Of a stretch of 64,000 bases of DNA, positions 25,845 to 37,010 are shown piece by piece. How positions within the stretch are numbered: position 1 is the first letter of the stretch; each line of letters begins with the position of its first letter. The notes below the pieces were generated by a model. It ran no database searches and was not told the origin of the DNA. It was given only the letters and a program-made list of their open reading frames with translations. A program made the translations under genes and the position numbers. The stretch comes from Lampropedia aestuarii (GTDB lineage: Bacteria; Pseudomonadota; Gammaproteobacteria; Burkholderiales; Burkholderiaceae_C), in contig NZ_SSWX01000002.1 of the NCBI RefSeq assembly GCF_004803635.1, forward strand, positions 1 to 64,000, read 5' to 3'.

Positions 25845-26465
25845 ATGAAATTCCACTATTTGGCGACTGCCGCCTGTGCCGCGGCGCTGCTGGTTGCTTG
25901 CGGACAAAAAGAAGAGCCCGCACAACCCACAACACCAGCCCCAGTAAGCCAGGCGCCAAGCGCAAGCCAAGAGGCCCTGGACAACGCGGCCAAAGCAGCC
26001 AAGGAAGCGGCCGAAAAAGCCACTGAAGCCGCCAAACAAGCAGGCCAAGCGGTTCAGGCAGCCACCAGCGAAGTCGCCGCAGATGCCAAAGCAGCTGTGC
26101 AAAATGCCTCTGAGGCGACGGAAAAAGCCGCCGCCGAAGCCATGGAGAAGGCCAAAGAAGCCGCCGCAGCTGCAAGCGCAGCTGGTCAGACTTTGGCCAG
26201 TGATGCAGTCAACGCCAGTAAAGAGGCCGTGGATGCCGCCAGCGCAGCAGCCAATGAGGCCGCCGCCAAAGCACAAGAAGCCCTCAATGCAGCAGTGAGC
26301 GCCAACAACACTCCAGGCAGCAACCAAGAAGCTGCGCAAGCGGCGCTGCATTCGGCCGAACAAGCACAGCTCGAAGCGGCCAAGGCACGTTTGGAAGCTG
26401 AAAACGCCGTCAAAGCAGCCACCGACAATAACGCTGCCAATAGCAACGCCACTGCAGCCCAATAA
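25845..26465 (+). CDS. Ala/Lys/Glu-rich helical lipoprotein
   Basis: 206 residues. The signal peptide ends in a lipobox (LLVACGQK, Cys 19). After a Pro-rich linker, residues 40-200 are an almost uninterrupted amphipathic helix made of imperfect 11- and 7-residue repeats (KAAKEAAEKATEAAKQAGQ, then similar units), like LEA proteins and apolipoprotein-type helices. Likely an outer-membrane- or inner-membrane-tethered periplasmic rod or membrane-binding helix. A role in envelope stress is possible but not shown. Its own terminator follows. Confidence 0.72.
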   Translation: MKFHYLATAACAAALLVACGQKEEPAQPTTPAPVSQAPSASQEALDNAAKAAKEAAEKATEAAKQAGQAVQAATSEVAADAKAAVQNASEATEKAAAEAMEKAKEAAAAASAAGQTLASDAVNASKEAVDAASAAANEAAAKAQEALNAAVSANNTPGSNQEAAQAALHSAEQAQLEAAKARLEAENAVKAATDNNAANSNATAAQ

Positions 26466-26520
26466 ACCTGGCAGTCGCCACCCCACACAGATGGTGTCGC
26501 TCAGCCACTCAGTGTGAAGT

Positions 26521-26560
26521 AAAAGCCCCGCGGCGGTTTAGACCACAACGGGGCTTTTTT
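26521..26560. terminator. bidirectional terminator between convergent genes
   Basis: AAAAGCCCCG (26521-26530) pairs with CGGGGCTTTT (26549-26558), loop of 18 bases, T run to 26560. It can serve the lipoprotein gene and the minus-strand MBL operon. Confidence 0.85.
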
Positions 26561-26606
26561 GACCGTAGCGGATGCAGCAACTAGCGCAAATGAAAGCTGC
26601 AACCAC

Positions 26607-27473
26607 TTAAGCCGCAAACACACTGAGGCTGCACTCATTGTGCAACGCGCTCTCAACAACCTGGTCAGGCTCAGGCGCCCGCAATACGACCCAAGGCGAG
26701 CCAGCTTCTTGCGTTGCAATATGCAGTGCTACAGCATGGCCTGCGGTAGCTTGCGCCATCCATTCCAGCACCTTGTGCTCCTGGTTGTTTTGCCGACTCA
26801 AATGCCCAGCAACCACATGGCCCAATTGCGGATGCAAGACTTGCTTGAGCAACTGCGCGGCAGCAGCATTCGAGAGGTGCCCTAAACGTCCACTGATGCG
26901 ACGCTTTAAAAAAGCGGGGTAACGTGACTTCGCCAGCAACTCAGGCTCATGGTTGAATTCCATCAACAATGCCTGGCAATCTTGCACATGCGCGACGACA
27001 TGCTCGGTCACATGGCCCAGATCGGTCACCAAACCCAGCCGCATGTCTTGGCTGCGAATCACCAATTGCAAAGGCTCGCGGGCATCATGCGGTACGGTAA
27101 ATGGTAGAGCCTGCATACCACCCCATTGAATGGCCAAGCCATCACTGGCCTGCTGCCATAGTCCAGCACAATCGGGCTCGCCGGCACCCAGCCACGTGCC
27201 ATAACTGCACCAGAGCGGAATGCCGTATTGCTTAGCCAGGCTAAAACTGGCTCCCACATGGTCCGAATGCTCGTGCGTGACAAAAATGGCCTGGATGTCT
27301 GAAGCATCCAAGCCATCTTGGGCCAAATGCTGTTTGAGCTGGCGCAGGTTCAGGCCGCAATCGACCAGCACCCGAAACACCGTGCCCGGCAAACTGCCGG
27401 GCCCCTCAATCAGCGTGGCATTACCAGAACTGCCACTGACCAGGCTACGAAAACGAAACCCGCTCACAGGCAA
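26607..27473 (-). CDS. MBL-fold metallohydrolase, YycJ/WalJ-like
   Basis: 288 residues, metallo-beta-lactamase fold. The start FRFRSLVSGSSGNATLIE and the metal motif VTHEHSDHVG (HxHxDH) are typical of the YycJ-like exonuclease-related group; further ligands lie in PHDAREP, TDLGHVTEH, and AGHLSRQNN. Some relatives degrade DNA or RNA 5' ends, but the Burkholderiales member has no fixed role. It is the third gene of the dapA-bamC-MBL set (16-base gap from bamC), an order often kept in this group. Confidence 0.85.
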   Translation of the reverse strand: MPVSGFRFRSLVSGSSGNATLIEGPGSLPGTVFRVLVDCGLNLRQLKQHLAQDGLDASDIQAIFVTHEHSDHVGASFSLAKQYGIPLWCSYGTWLGAGEPDCAGLWQQASDGLAIQWGGMQALPFTVPHDAREPLQLVIRSQDMRLGLVTDLGHVTEHVVAHVQDCQALLMEFNHEPELLAKSRYPAFLKRRISGRLGHLSNAAAAQLLKQVLHPQLGHVVAGHLSRQNNQEHKVLEWMAQATAGHAVALHIATQEAGSPWVVLRAPEPDQVVESALHNECSLSVFAA

Positions 27474-27489
27474 TCAGATCCCCATCGCA

Positions 27490-28617
27490 TCAACGCATGT
27501 CCTCGTACAGCAGCTTGATGATGCCGTCAGCCTCATTGGCAGGCACCAATTGGCCGGCTTCATTTTGCACTTGCACGTGCGAGACAGCACCTTGGCTTTG
27601 GACCTGCAAGCGGTAGCGCACCGGGGGTGGGGCGGACGTACCTTGCCCGAAGATACGGCCAAAAAAGCCTGGCTTCTCACGCTCTGCATTCGGAGCGATA
27701 TAGCGGACAAAGTACAAACCTTGGGAGCGGTCACGGTCCTCGACAGTAAAGCCTGTGCGGTCCAGCGCCGTACCTACGCGACGCCATGCGCGGTCAAAAT
27801 CGTCTTGCAATTCCAAGGATGGAGCACCGCTGACATTGACAATCGCCGCACCGCCAAAAGTGCTGGCACGCGAGCCACCAGAAACACCGCTGGCCTGCTC
27901 CGCTTGCACCACAGCCCGCGACTGCTCCTCGGTCAACCCCAACTGCACCATCAAACGGCGCAGGAATTCGGTCTCAAGCTCAGGATCTGCAGCGCGCGGC
28001 ACCCAGATGGTCGAATCTTTTGCGTTGTTCGTGTATTCCTCGACCATGCCGCGGTGCGTCACGTAAATGTCTGTGCCACCATCGCTGCGGCGCTCCAAAC
28101 GTGTACGAAACTTATCGCGCTCGCCCGTGGAGTACAGCGAATCGAGCACCCGGCCCAAGGTGTTGCGGATGAAATCCTGCGGTAATTTGGCGCGGTTTTC
28201 TGCCCAATCGGTCTCCATGATGCCGATCGAGGCCTGGTCCATGGTCAGCACAAAACCATTGTCCATCCAGAATTGGCGCACCGGCTCCCACAGCACATCA
28301 GGCTCGCGCGGCACACTCAGCCAGCGCACATTGCCCTCGCGGTGGATTTGCACATCGGCAACCTGGTCATTGGCCACATTCTTGCTATCGCCTTGGCGAA
28401 TTTGTGTCGCCAGCAGGGCATTGGCTGTCACAGCTCCGCCTGGCACGTTGTAGCGCGTGGAGCCAGACAGCTGAGTCAAGTCCGGCGGCACTTCCAAAGA
28501 GGTACCGCGCGAAGCGCTCTTGTAATCGATTTTATCGCCATCGAGCACCGAGCAGCCAGTCAATGCAGCTGCTGTGGCAGCCAGGCTCAGGGTGATAACA
28601 GCAGATTTGGTAGACAT
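27490..28617 (-). CDS. bamC: outer membrane protein assembly factor BamC
   Basis: 375 residues from ATG 28617 (two in-frame Mets upstream are possible). Signal peptide with lipobox ALTGCSV (about residue 22). The N-terminal unstructured piece, including the DYKSASRGTSLEVPPDLTQL segment that binds BamD, is followed by two helix-grip domains, the first about residues 100-215, the second about 250-365. A lipoprotein subunit of the BAM complex that inserts beta-barrel proteins. dapA lies just upstream, as in E. coli (dapA-nlpB). Confidence 0.92.
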   Translation of the reverse strand: MSTKSAVITLSLAATAAALTGCSVLDGDKIDYKSASRGTSLEVPPDLTQLSGSTRYNVPGGAVTANALLATQIRQGDSKNVANDQVADVQIHREGNVRWLSVPREPDVLWEPVRQFWMDNGFVLTMDQASIGIMETDWAENRAKLPQDFIRNTLGRVLDSLYSTGERDKFRTRLERRSDGGTDIYVTHRGMVEEYTNNAKDSTIWVPRAADPELETEFLRRLMVQLGLTEEQSRAVVQAEQASGVSGGSRASTFGGAAIVNVSGAPSLELQDDFDRAWRRVGTALDRTGFTVEDRDRSQGLYFVRYIAPNAEREKPGFFGRIFGQGTSAPPPVRYRLQVQSQGAVSHVQVQNEAGQLVPANEADGIIKLLYEDMR

Positions 28618-28759
28618 AGCAATCAAATGTGTCATGCGAAAAAGTGTAAGTCGAGCCGAGGAAAGAGAAGCTTAAAATTTCGCCAACAAGCACCTTAGCT
28701 CTGCGCCACCCTCAGCGGGTTGACCAAAACTGGGATTGTCTGCGAAAGAATCAGTTCCC

Positions 28760-29659
28760 TCAAGCCAATAAGCCCAGCGAGCGCAGCGCCTGCTCCAAAG
28801 GCTGGTGGTATTGCGGGGCCAGCTGAGTCATTGGTAGGCGCAATGTAGGGCCAATCAAGCCCATGCGATGCATTGCCCATTTCACAGGAATGGGATTGGC
28901 CTCATTGAACAGTGCCTTGTGCAGTGGCAGCAATTGGCGCTGAATCGCATTGGCCTCGCTCGCGTTGCCAGCAACTGCGGCTTTGCACAGCGCGCTCATC
29001 AGTGCTGGTGCAACGTTGGCTGTCACACTGATGTTGCCGTGACCTCCACAGAGCATCAATGCGATTGCGGTTGGATCATCACCAGAGTAGACGGCAAAAT
29101 CGTCTGGTACATCTCGGATCAGCCATTGCGCACGGGCGATATCGCCAGTCGCTTCCTTGATACCAATGATGCTCGGGATTTGTGCCAGACGCAGCACAGT
29201 TTCGTGCTGCAAATCAGCCACCGAGCGCCCCGGCACGTTGTAGAGGTAGATTGGCAGATCAGGGGTGGCTTCAGCAATCGCCTTGAAATGCTGGTACTGG
29301 CCCTCTTGGGTAGGTTTATTGTAGTAAGGCACCACCTGCAATTGGCTTTGTGCACCGACTTTCTTGGCGTACTTGGCCAAGGAAATCGCCTCTGCGGTTG
29401 AGTTCGCACCGCAACCAGCCATCACGGGCACGCGGCCTGCGGCATGCTCAACCGTGACGCGGATGACTTCGTGGTGCTCTTCATGGCTCAGCGTAGGGGA
29501 CTCACCGGTCGTGCCAACCACGCTGATGCAATCAGTGCCTTGCGCGATATGCCAGTCCACCAGCTTTCGCAAGCTTGGGTAATCGACGCTGCCGTCTTCA
29601 AGCAGTGGTGTGACAAGGGCGACGATACTGCCCGTTAATGCGATTGCAGAGGATGCCAT
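28760..29659 (-). CDS. dapA: 4-hydroxy-tetrahydrodipicolinate synthase
   Basis: 299 residues from ATG 29659. Condenses pyruvate with aspartate semialdehyde in the lysine and diaminopimelate pathway. TIM-barrel motifs seen: [29 protein letters not shown] (substrate-binding Thr pair), YLYNVPGR (catalytic Tyr), and GIKEATGD with the Schiff-base Lys (about 168). Full length. Followed by bamC 142 bases downstream on the same strand. Confidence 0.96.
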   Translation of the reverse strand: MASSAIALTGSIVALVTPLLEDGSVDYPSLRKLVDWHIAQGTDCISVVGTTGESPTLSHEEHHEVIRVTVEHAAGRVPVMAGCGANSTAEAISLAKYAKKVGAQSQLQVVPYYNKPTQEGQYQHFKAIAEATPDLPIYLYNVPGRSVADLQHETVLRLAQIPSIIGIKEATGDIARAQWLIRDVPDDFAVYSGDDPTAIALMLCGGHGNISVTANVAPALMSALCKAAVAGNASEANAIQRQLLPLHKALFNEANPIPVKWAMHRMGLIGPTLRLPMTQLAPQYHQPLEQALRSLGLLA

Positions 29660-29764
29660 AAGAAAAATCAATTACCTGCCAAAAAAATACCATTCTAGTG
29701 CAGCCTCAACAGCCCCAATGCAGTTTAAGCAGTGCACCAGCAAAAACCACTGTGCGCAAACAGC

Positions 29765-29899
29765 CTAGCCAAAGCACGACCACAGCTGATTGGCCATGTA
29801 AACCATCAGCATAGGGTCGGCGTACAGCATAAACACCGCAGACAACACAGCGGCTGCGACCAAGGCCCACAGCAAACGCCATCCAAGCCTTTTGTCCAT
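29765..29899 (-). CDS. 44-residue small membrane protein
   Basis: A short ORF starting ATG at 29899 with an AAGGATGCG stretch upstream. The peptide begins MDKRLGWRLLWALVAAAVLS, has one membrane helix (about residues 8-26), then ADPMLMVYMANQLWSCFG. Tiny proteins of this form (a short helix followed by a motif close to MLANQVWxCF) are familiar to me from Comamonadaceae genomes, but no role is known. It stands between dapA and the MFS gene on the same strand. Confidence 0.6.
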   Translation of the reverse strand: MDKRLGWRLLWALVAAAVLSAVFMLYADPMLMVYMANQLWSCFG

Positions 29900-30000
29900 A
29901 ACGCATCCTTACAAAAAAAGCTGACAAAGCGGCCCTCTACCGGCCAAATATTCTGTGCGCAAGGCGCTTGGAGCCAGTTCACCATCTCCAGGCAGCCGCG

Positions 30001-30037
30001 GAGACTTTGAACAGGCTCTTAGAGCCTGTTCACGATC
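30001..30037. repeat. two MITE-like repeat ends back to back
   Basis: A perfect 11-bp palindrome GAACAGGCTCT-T-AGAGCCTGTTC (30009-30031) is formed by two oppositely oriented ends of the repeat family, one ending in GACTTT on the left and one in CACGATC on the right. It directly abuts the stop codon of the MFS gene. Confidence 0.8.
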
Positions 30038-32848
<2,811 letters not shown>

Positions 32849-32849
32849 A

Positions 32850-33863
32850 ATGGCAAAAATGACAATGATCCAGGCCCTGCGCTCGGCCATGGATGAAATG
32901 CTCGCGCGCGACTCCAACGTCGTCGTCTACGGTGAAGACGTTGGCTACTTTGGCGGCGTATTCCGCTGCACCGAAGGCCTGCAGGCCAAATACGGCAAGA
33001 ACCGGGTGTTTGATGCGCCCATCACCGAAAGCGGCATTGTCGGCGCTGGAGTCGGTATGGCCGCCTATGGCCTGCGTCCAGTCGTCGAGGTGCAGTTTGC
33101 TGACTATGTGTACCCGGCACTGGACCAAATCATGTCCGAAGCGGCCAGGTTGCGCTACCGCTCAGCGGGCGACTTCACCGCGCCGATGGTGATTCGCATG
33201 CCATGTGGCGGCGGTATTTATGGGGGCCAAACCCATAGCCAAAGCCCAGAAGCGCTGTTCACGCACACCTGCGGTATCCGCACCGTCATGCCCAGCAACC
33301 CGTATGACGCCAAAGGCATGCTGATTGCTGCGATTGAAAACAACGACCCGGTCGTATTCTTGGAGCCCAAGCGCCTCTACAACGGTCCGTTCGATGGCCA
33401 CCACGACAAACCGGTCGTGCCCTGGTCCAAACATGCATTAGGCGAAGTGCCCGATGGCCACTACACCGTGCCGCTGGAATCGGCCAAAGTCGTGCGCGAG
33501 GGCAAAGACGTCACCGTCATTGCCTACGGCACGATGGTGTATGTGGCTGAGGCAGCCGCCCAGGAAACCGGCGTCGATGCCGAAATCCTGGACTTGCGCA
33601 GCCTGTGGCCGCTGGACCTGCCCAGCATCGTCAAGTCGGTACAAAAAACCGGCCGCTGCGTGGTGGTGCACGAAGCCACCAAAACCAGCGGCTTTGGCGC
33701 AGAGCTGCTCGCGCTCGTGCAAGAGCATTGTTTTTATCACCTTGAGGCACCGATTGAGCGCGTAGCCGGCTGGGACATCCCCTACCCGCACGCGCAAGAA
33801 TGGTCGTACTTTCCAGGCCCTGGACGGGTTGGTGAAGCGCTCAAGAAAGTGATGGAGGCATAA
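32850..33863 (+). CDS. bkdA2: branched-chain 2-oxoacid dehydrogenase E1 component, beta subunit
   Basis: 337 residues from the ATG at 32850, one base after the E1 alpha stop, so translation is coupled. Transketolase-like fold: MIQALRSAMDEMLARD, VYGEDVGYFGGVFRCT, FDAPITESGIVGAGVGMAAYG, then the C-terminal domain from about residue 205 (VTVIAYGTMVY, DLRSLWPLD, VHEATKTSGFGAE). Forms the alpha2-beta2 E1 with the previous gene product. Confidence 0.95.
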   Translation: MAKMTMIQALRSAMDEMLARDSNVVVYGEDVGYFGGVFRCTEGLQAKYGKNRVFDAPITESGIVGAGVGMAAYGLRPVVEVQFADYVYPALDQIMSEAARLRYRSAGDFTAPMVIRMPCGGGIYGGQTHSQSPEALFTHTCGIRTVMPSNPYDAKGMLIAAIENNDPVVFLEPKRLYNGPFDGHHDKPVVPWSKHALGEVPDGHYTVPLESAKVVREGKDVTVIAYGTMVYVAEAAAQETGVDAEILDLRSLWPLDLPSIVKSVQKTGRCVVVHEATKTSGFGAELLALVQEHCFYHLEAPIERVAGWDIPYPHAQEWSYFPGPGRVGEALKKVMEA

Positions 33864-33864
33864 C

Positions 33865-35184
33865 ATGGGAATTCATATCATCAAAATGCCCGACATTGGT
33901 GAAGGCATTGCAGAGGTCGAACTGGTCGCCTGGCATGTCCAGGTCGGCGACACGATTAGCGAGGACCAAAACCTGGCCGACGTCATGACCGACAAGGCCG
34001 CCGTCGAAATCCCTTCGCCCGTTGCAGGCAAGGTCCTGGCGCTGGGCGGCACATTGGGCGAAATGATGGCGGTGGGCGCCGAGCTGATTCGCATCGAAGT
34101 CGAAGGCGCAGGCAATACCAGCGCACAAGCCGCCGCAGAATCTGCTGCGCCAGCAGCAGAGGCCGTTGCACCAACGCCAGCGCAATCACCAGCGGCTGCA
34201 AGCAAAGCACCTGCCCCAGCAGCCAAAGCACCTTCTGCGCCAGCTGCCGCAGGCAGTGCGCGTGCACCCGCAACGCCTGCACCTGTGGCAACACGGCAAT
34301 TTGGCGAAGCGCCACTGGCCTCGCCCGCTGTGCGCAGACGCGCCTGGGACCTGGGCATTGAGCTGCAATACGTGCATGGCAGCGGCCCACAAGGCCGCAT
34401 CCTGCACGAAGATCTGGATGCCTACATCCAGGCCCAGCAAGGCCATAGCGCGATGGCCGCTTGCATCACACAGTACGCACCACGCACGGGCAGCCAGCAA
34501 GTACCAGTGATTGGCCTGCGTCGCAAGATTGCCGAGAAGATGCAAGAAGCCAAGCGCCGCATCCCGCATTTCACCTATGTGGAAGAAGTCGATGTGACCG
34601 AGTTGGAAGCGCTGCGCAACAAGCTCAACAATCTGCACGGCGCAACACGCGGCAAGCTCACGCTGATCCCGTTGATTGCGCGCGCGATGGTGGTGGCGCT
34701 GCGCGACTTCCCGCAAATCAATGCCCGTTATGACGACGATGCCGGCGTGGTGACACGCTACGAAGGCGTGCACCTGGGCATTGCCGCGCAAACCGACAAC
34801 GGCTTGGTCGTTGCCGTATTGCGCCATGCCGAATCACGCGATTTGTGGGGCAATGCCAGCGAAGTCGCCCGTTTGGCTGAAGCCGCACGCAGCGGCAAAG
34901 CCACGCGCGATGAGCTGACCGGCTCAACCATCACGCTGACCAGCCTCGGGGCGCTGGGCGGCATTGTCAGCACACCGGTGATCAACTATCCCGAAGTCGG
35001 CATTGTTGGCGTGAACCGCCTGGTTGAAAAACCCGTCGTGATGAACGGCCAGATTGTGGTGCGTAAAACCATGAATCTGTCGTCCTCGTTCGACCACCGC
35101 GTGGTCGATGGCATGGATGCGGCGCGCTTCATCCAGGCTGTGCGCAGCCTGCTGGAGACGCCAGCGACGCTGTTTATTGATTGA
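33865..35184 (+). CDS. bkdB: branched-chain 2-oxoacid dehydrogenase E2, lipoamide acyltransferase
   Basis: 439 residues. One lipoyl domain (residues 1-78) with the lipoylated Lys in MTDKAAVEI; an Ala/Pro-rich swinging linker (80-140); a peripheral subunit-binding domain (about 150-190, ASPAVRRRAWDLGIELQYVHGSG, then GRILHEDLDAYI); and the catalytic domain (about 215-439) ending with the active site HRVVDGMDAARFI (HxxxDG). Transfers the branched acyl group to CoA. One base separates it from the E1 beta stop. Confidence 0.95.
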   Translation: MGIHIIKMPDIGEGIAEVELVAWHVQVGDTISEDQNLADVMTDKAAVEIPSPVAGKVLALGGTLGEMMAVGAELIRIEVEGAGNTSAQAAAESAAPAAEAVAPTPAQSPAAASKAPAPAAKAPSAPAAAGSARAPATPAPVATRQFGEAPLASPAVRRRAWDLGIELQYVHGSGPQGRILHEDLDAYIQAQQGHSAMAACITQYAPRTGSQQVPVIGLRRKIAEKMQEAKRRIPHFTYVEEVDVTELEALRNKLNNLHGATRGKLTLIPLIARAMVVALRDFPQINARYDDDAGVVTRYEGVHLGIAAQTDNGLVVAVLRHAESRDLWGNASEVARLAEAARSGKATRDELTGSTITLTSLGALGGIVSTPVINYPEVGIVGVNRLVEKPVVMNGQIVVRKTMNLSSSFDHRVVDGMDAARFIQAVRSLLETPATLFID

Positions 35185-35196
35185 GGACATACTCCT

Positions 35197-36615
35197 GTGC
35201 AAACCATTCATACCCAACTACTGGTCTTGGGCGGCGGGCCCGGTGGCTATATTGCCGCGATTCGCGCCGGCCAGCTCGGCCTGCAAACCACCTTGATCGA
35301 AGGCGCAGCCTTGGGCGGCACTTGCCTGAACATCGGCTGTATTCCGTCCAAGGCGCTCATCCATGCGGCCGGTGAATTTGCCCGAGTACAGGCCTATGCC
35401 GAGCAAGGCTCGGACCTAGGCATCTCGCTGCAGCAACCCGCGCTCGACTGGACCAAAACCTTGGCCTGGAAAGACGGTATTGTCAAGCAACTGACCAGCG
35501 GCGTAGGCGCTTTGCTCAAGCGCCAAAAGGTCCAGGTCATTGAAGGCTGGGCGCAGATCATCGACGGCAAAACCGTGGAGGTGCGCGATGCCGCTGGAAG
35601 CACCACGCACCGCATCCAGTGCGAGCACCTGCTGCTGGCCAATGGCTCAGTGCCGATTGCGCTGCCTATCTTGCCGTTTGATGGCAAGACCACCATCTCC
35701 TCAACCGAGGCCTTGTCACCGCGCCAATTGCCGAACAAGCTGATTGTCGTGGGCGGCGGCTATATTGGTCTGGAGCTGGGCATTGTTTACCGCAAGCTGG
35801 GCGTACAAGTAGCCGTGGTCGAAGCGGCTGAGCGCATCTTGCCCGCTTACGACGCGGAGTTGACAAAGCCCGTACACACCCGTTTGGAGAAACTGGGCAT
35901 TGAGCTGTATCTGAAACACCAGGTTGTGGGCCCAGCCAAAGGCAAGGCCACAGGCGTTGAAATACGCCCTGCTGGCGACGAAAACGCCAAAACCACCACG
36001 CTCAAAGCCGACCAGATTCTGGTGGCAGTAGGACGCAAACCGCGCACCGAAGGCTTTCAACTAGAGAGCCTGCAGCTGACGATGAAAGGCCGCGCTGTGC
36101 TGGTCGATGACCAATGCAAAACCAGCATGAAAAATGTCTGGGCGATTGGGGACATCACCGGTGAGCCGATGCTGGCGCACCGCGCGATGGCCCAGGGGGA
36201 GATGGTGGCCGAAATCATCAGCGGGAAAAAACGCCACTTCCAGCCCCAGCAAATTCCGGCCGTGTGCTTTACCGATCCGGAAATTGTCAGCGTCGGCCTA
36301 TCGCCTGCAGAGGCCAAGGCAGCTGGCCACGAAGTGCTGAGCGCGCAGTTCCCGTTTGCCGCCAATGGCCGCGCCATGACGCTGGAGGACACAGGCGGGT
36401 TTATCCGTGTTGTTGCCCGCAAGGACAACCACCGTATCCTAGGCTGGCAAGCCGTCGGCGGCCATGTGGCCGAACTGGCCGCGGCATTTTCCCAATCACT
36501 GGAAATGGGTGCTTATTTGGAAGATGTGGCCCACACCATCCACGCGCACCCAACCTTGGGTGAAGCGATTCAGGAAACCGCTTTGCGTGCGCTGGGCCAT
36601 GCGTTGCATGTGTAA
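35197..36615 (+). CDS. lpdA: dihydrolipoyl dehydrogenase (E3) of the bkd complex
   Basis: 472 residues with GTG start at 35197 and a GAGGA box upstream. FAD-binding [17 protein letters not shown], redox disulfide [15 protein letters not shown] (Cys pair CxxxxC), NAD domain [11 protein letters not shown], second FAD motif [17 protein letters not shown], and the interface His-Glu in [12 protein letters not shown]. Reoxidises the dihydrolipoyl arm with NAD+. Last gene of the operon, followed by a strong terminator. Confidence 0.95.
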   Translation: MQTIHTQLLVLGGGPGGYIAAIRAGQLGLQTTLIEGAALGGTCLNIGCIPSKALIHAAGEFARVQAYAEQGSDLGISLQQPALDWTKTLAWKDGIVKQLTSGVGALLKRQKVQVIEGWAQIIDGKTVEVRDAAGSTTHRIQCEHLLLANGSVPIALPILPFDGKTTISSTEALSPRQLPNKLIVVGGGYIGLELGIVYRKLGVQVAVVEAAERILPAYDAELTKPVHTRLEKLGIELYLKHQVVGPAKGKATGVEIRPAGDENAKTTTLKADQILVAVGRKPRTEGFQLESLQLTMKGRAVLVDDQCKTSMKNVWAIGDITGEPMLAHRAMAQGEMVAEIISGKKRHFQPQQIPAVCFTDPEIVSVGLSPAEAKAAGHEVLSAQFPFAANGRAMTLEDTGGFIRVVARKDNHRILGWQAVGGHVAELAAAFSQSLEMGAYLEDVAHTIHAHPTLGEAIQETALRALGHALHV

Positions 36616-36636
36616 AAGCAGCCTATAAACATAAAG

Positions 36637-36666
36637 AACGACGGCTGTTAAGCCGTCGTTTTTTTA
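36637..36666 (+). terminator. Rho-independent terminator of the bkd operon
   Basis: A 10-bp perfect stem AACGACGGCT (36637-36646) with AGCCGTCGTT (36651-36660), GTTA loop, then a T run to 36665. Confidence 0.93.
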
Positions 36667-36671
36667 TGTAC

Positions 36672-36696
36672 TAAGAGCCTGTTCATCATCTCCGCG
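36672..36696. repeat. solo end of the MITE-like repeat
   Basis: TAAGAGCCTGTTCATCATC (36672-36690) plus a few bases of the usual following sequence (TCCGCG). No matching opposite end is found nearby. The remaining 36697-36841 shows no gene. Confidence 0.6.
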
Positions 36697-36841
36697 ACAA
36701 CGCATACACGGCAAAAGTCCGCCGCCGCATGCCTGGCTCACTTCGCATTGGGCGCACACGGACTTCACCCGGCATTCACCTGCATTTCTCAACAGATTTG
36801 CACACTCGCTGTCTGACAAACCACACAGACCAGGAGTCAGG

Positions 36842-37009
36842 ATGCCCTACCACCCCAGCACAACAGACCGCCGCAATGGCGCGTCAGCACCCCAGCCCAG
36901 CACACAAAGGCCAACCAGCAGTGGCCACAGCTACCAGCTGAGCGCAGGCGGCCAATTCATGCACAAGCCGCTGCATCCCTCGCAGTTGCACCACGATGCA
37001 AAGGTCTGA
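36842..37009 (+). CDS. small ORF coupled to the glycosidase gene, 55 aa
   Basis: ATG at 36842 follows CAGGAGTCAGG, a well-spaced ribosome binding site. The 55-residue hydrophilic product is rich in Ser, Thr, Pro, Gln and His (for example SGHSYQLSAGGQFMHKPLHP) and has no membrane segment. Its TGA (37007-37009) lies one base before the ATG of the next gene (TGATATG), the usual geometry of translational coupling. It may be a leader peptide or a true small protein. No homology recognised. Confidence 0.45.
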   Translation: MPYHPSTTDRRNGASAPQPSTQRPTSSGHSYQLSAGGQFMHKPLHPSQLHHDAKV

Positions 37010-37010
37010 T

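Noticed and set aside
25562-26026. ORF of 154 codons from 25562
   Set aside because: Runs out of frame into the Ala-rich lipoprotein gene, which has a signal peptide; no pattern of its own.
36729-36841. ORF of 70 codons from 36729
   Set aside because: No ribosome binding site, begins just after the repeat end, and overlaps the better supported small ORF at 36842 in another frame.
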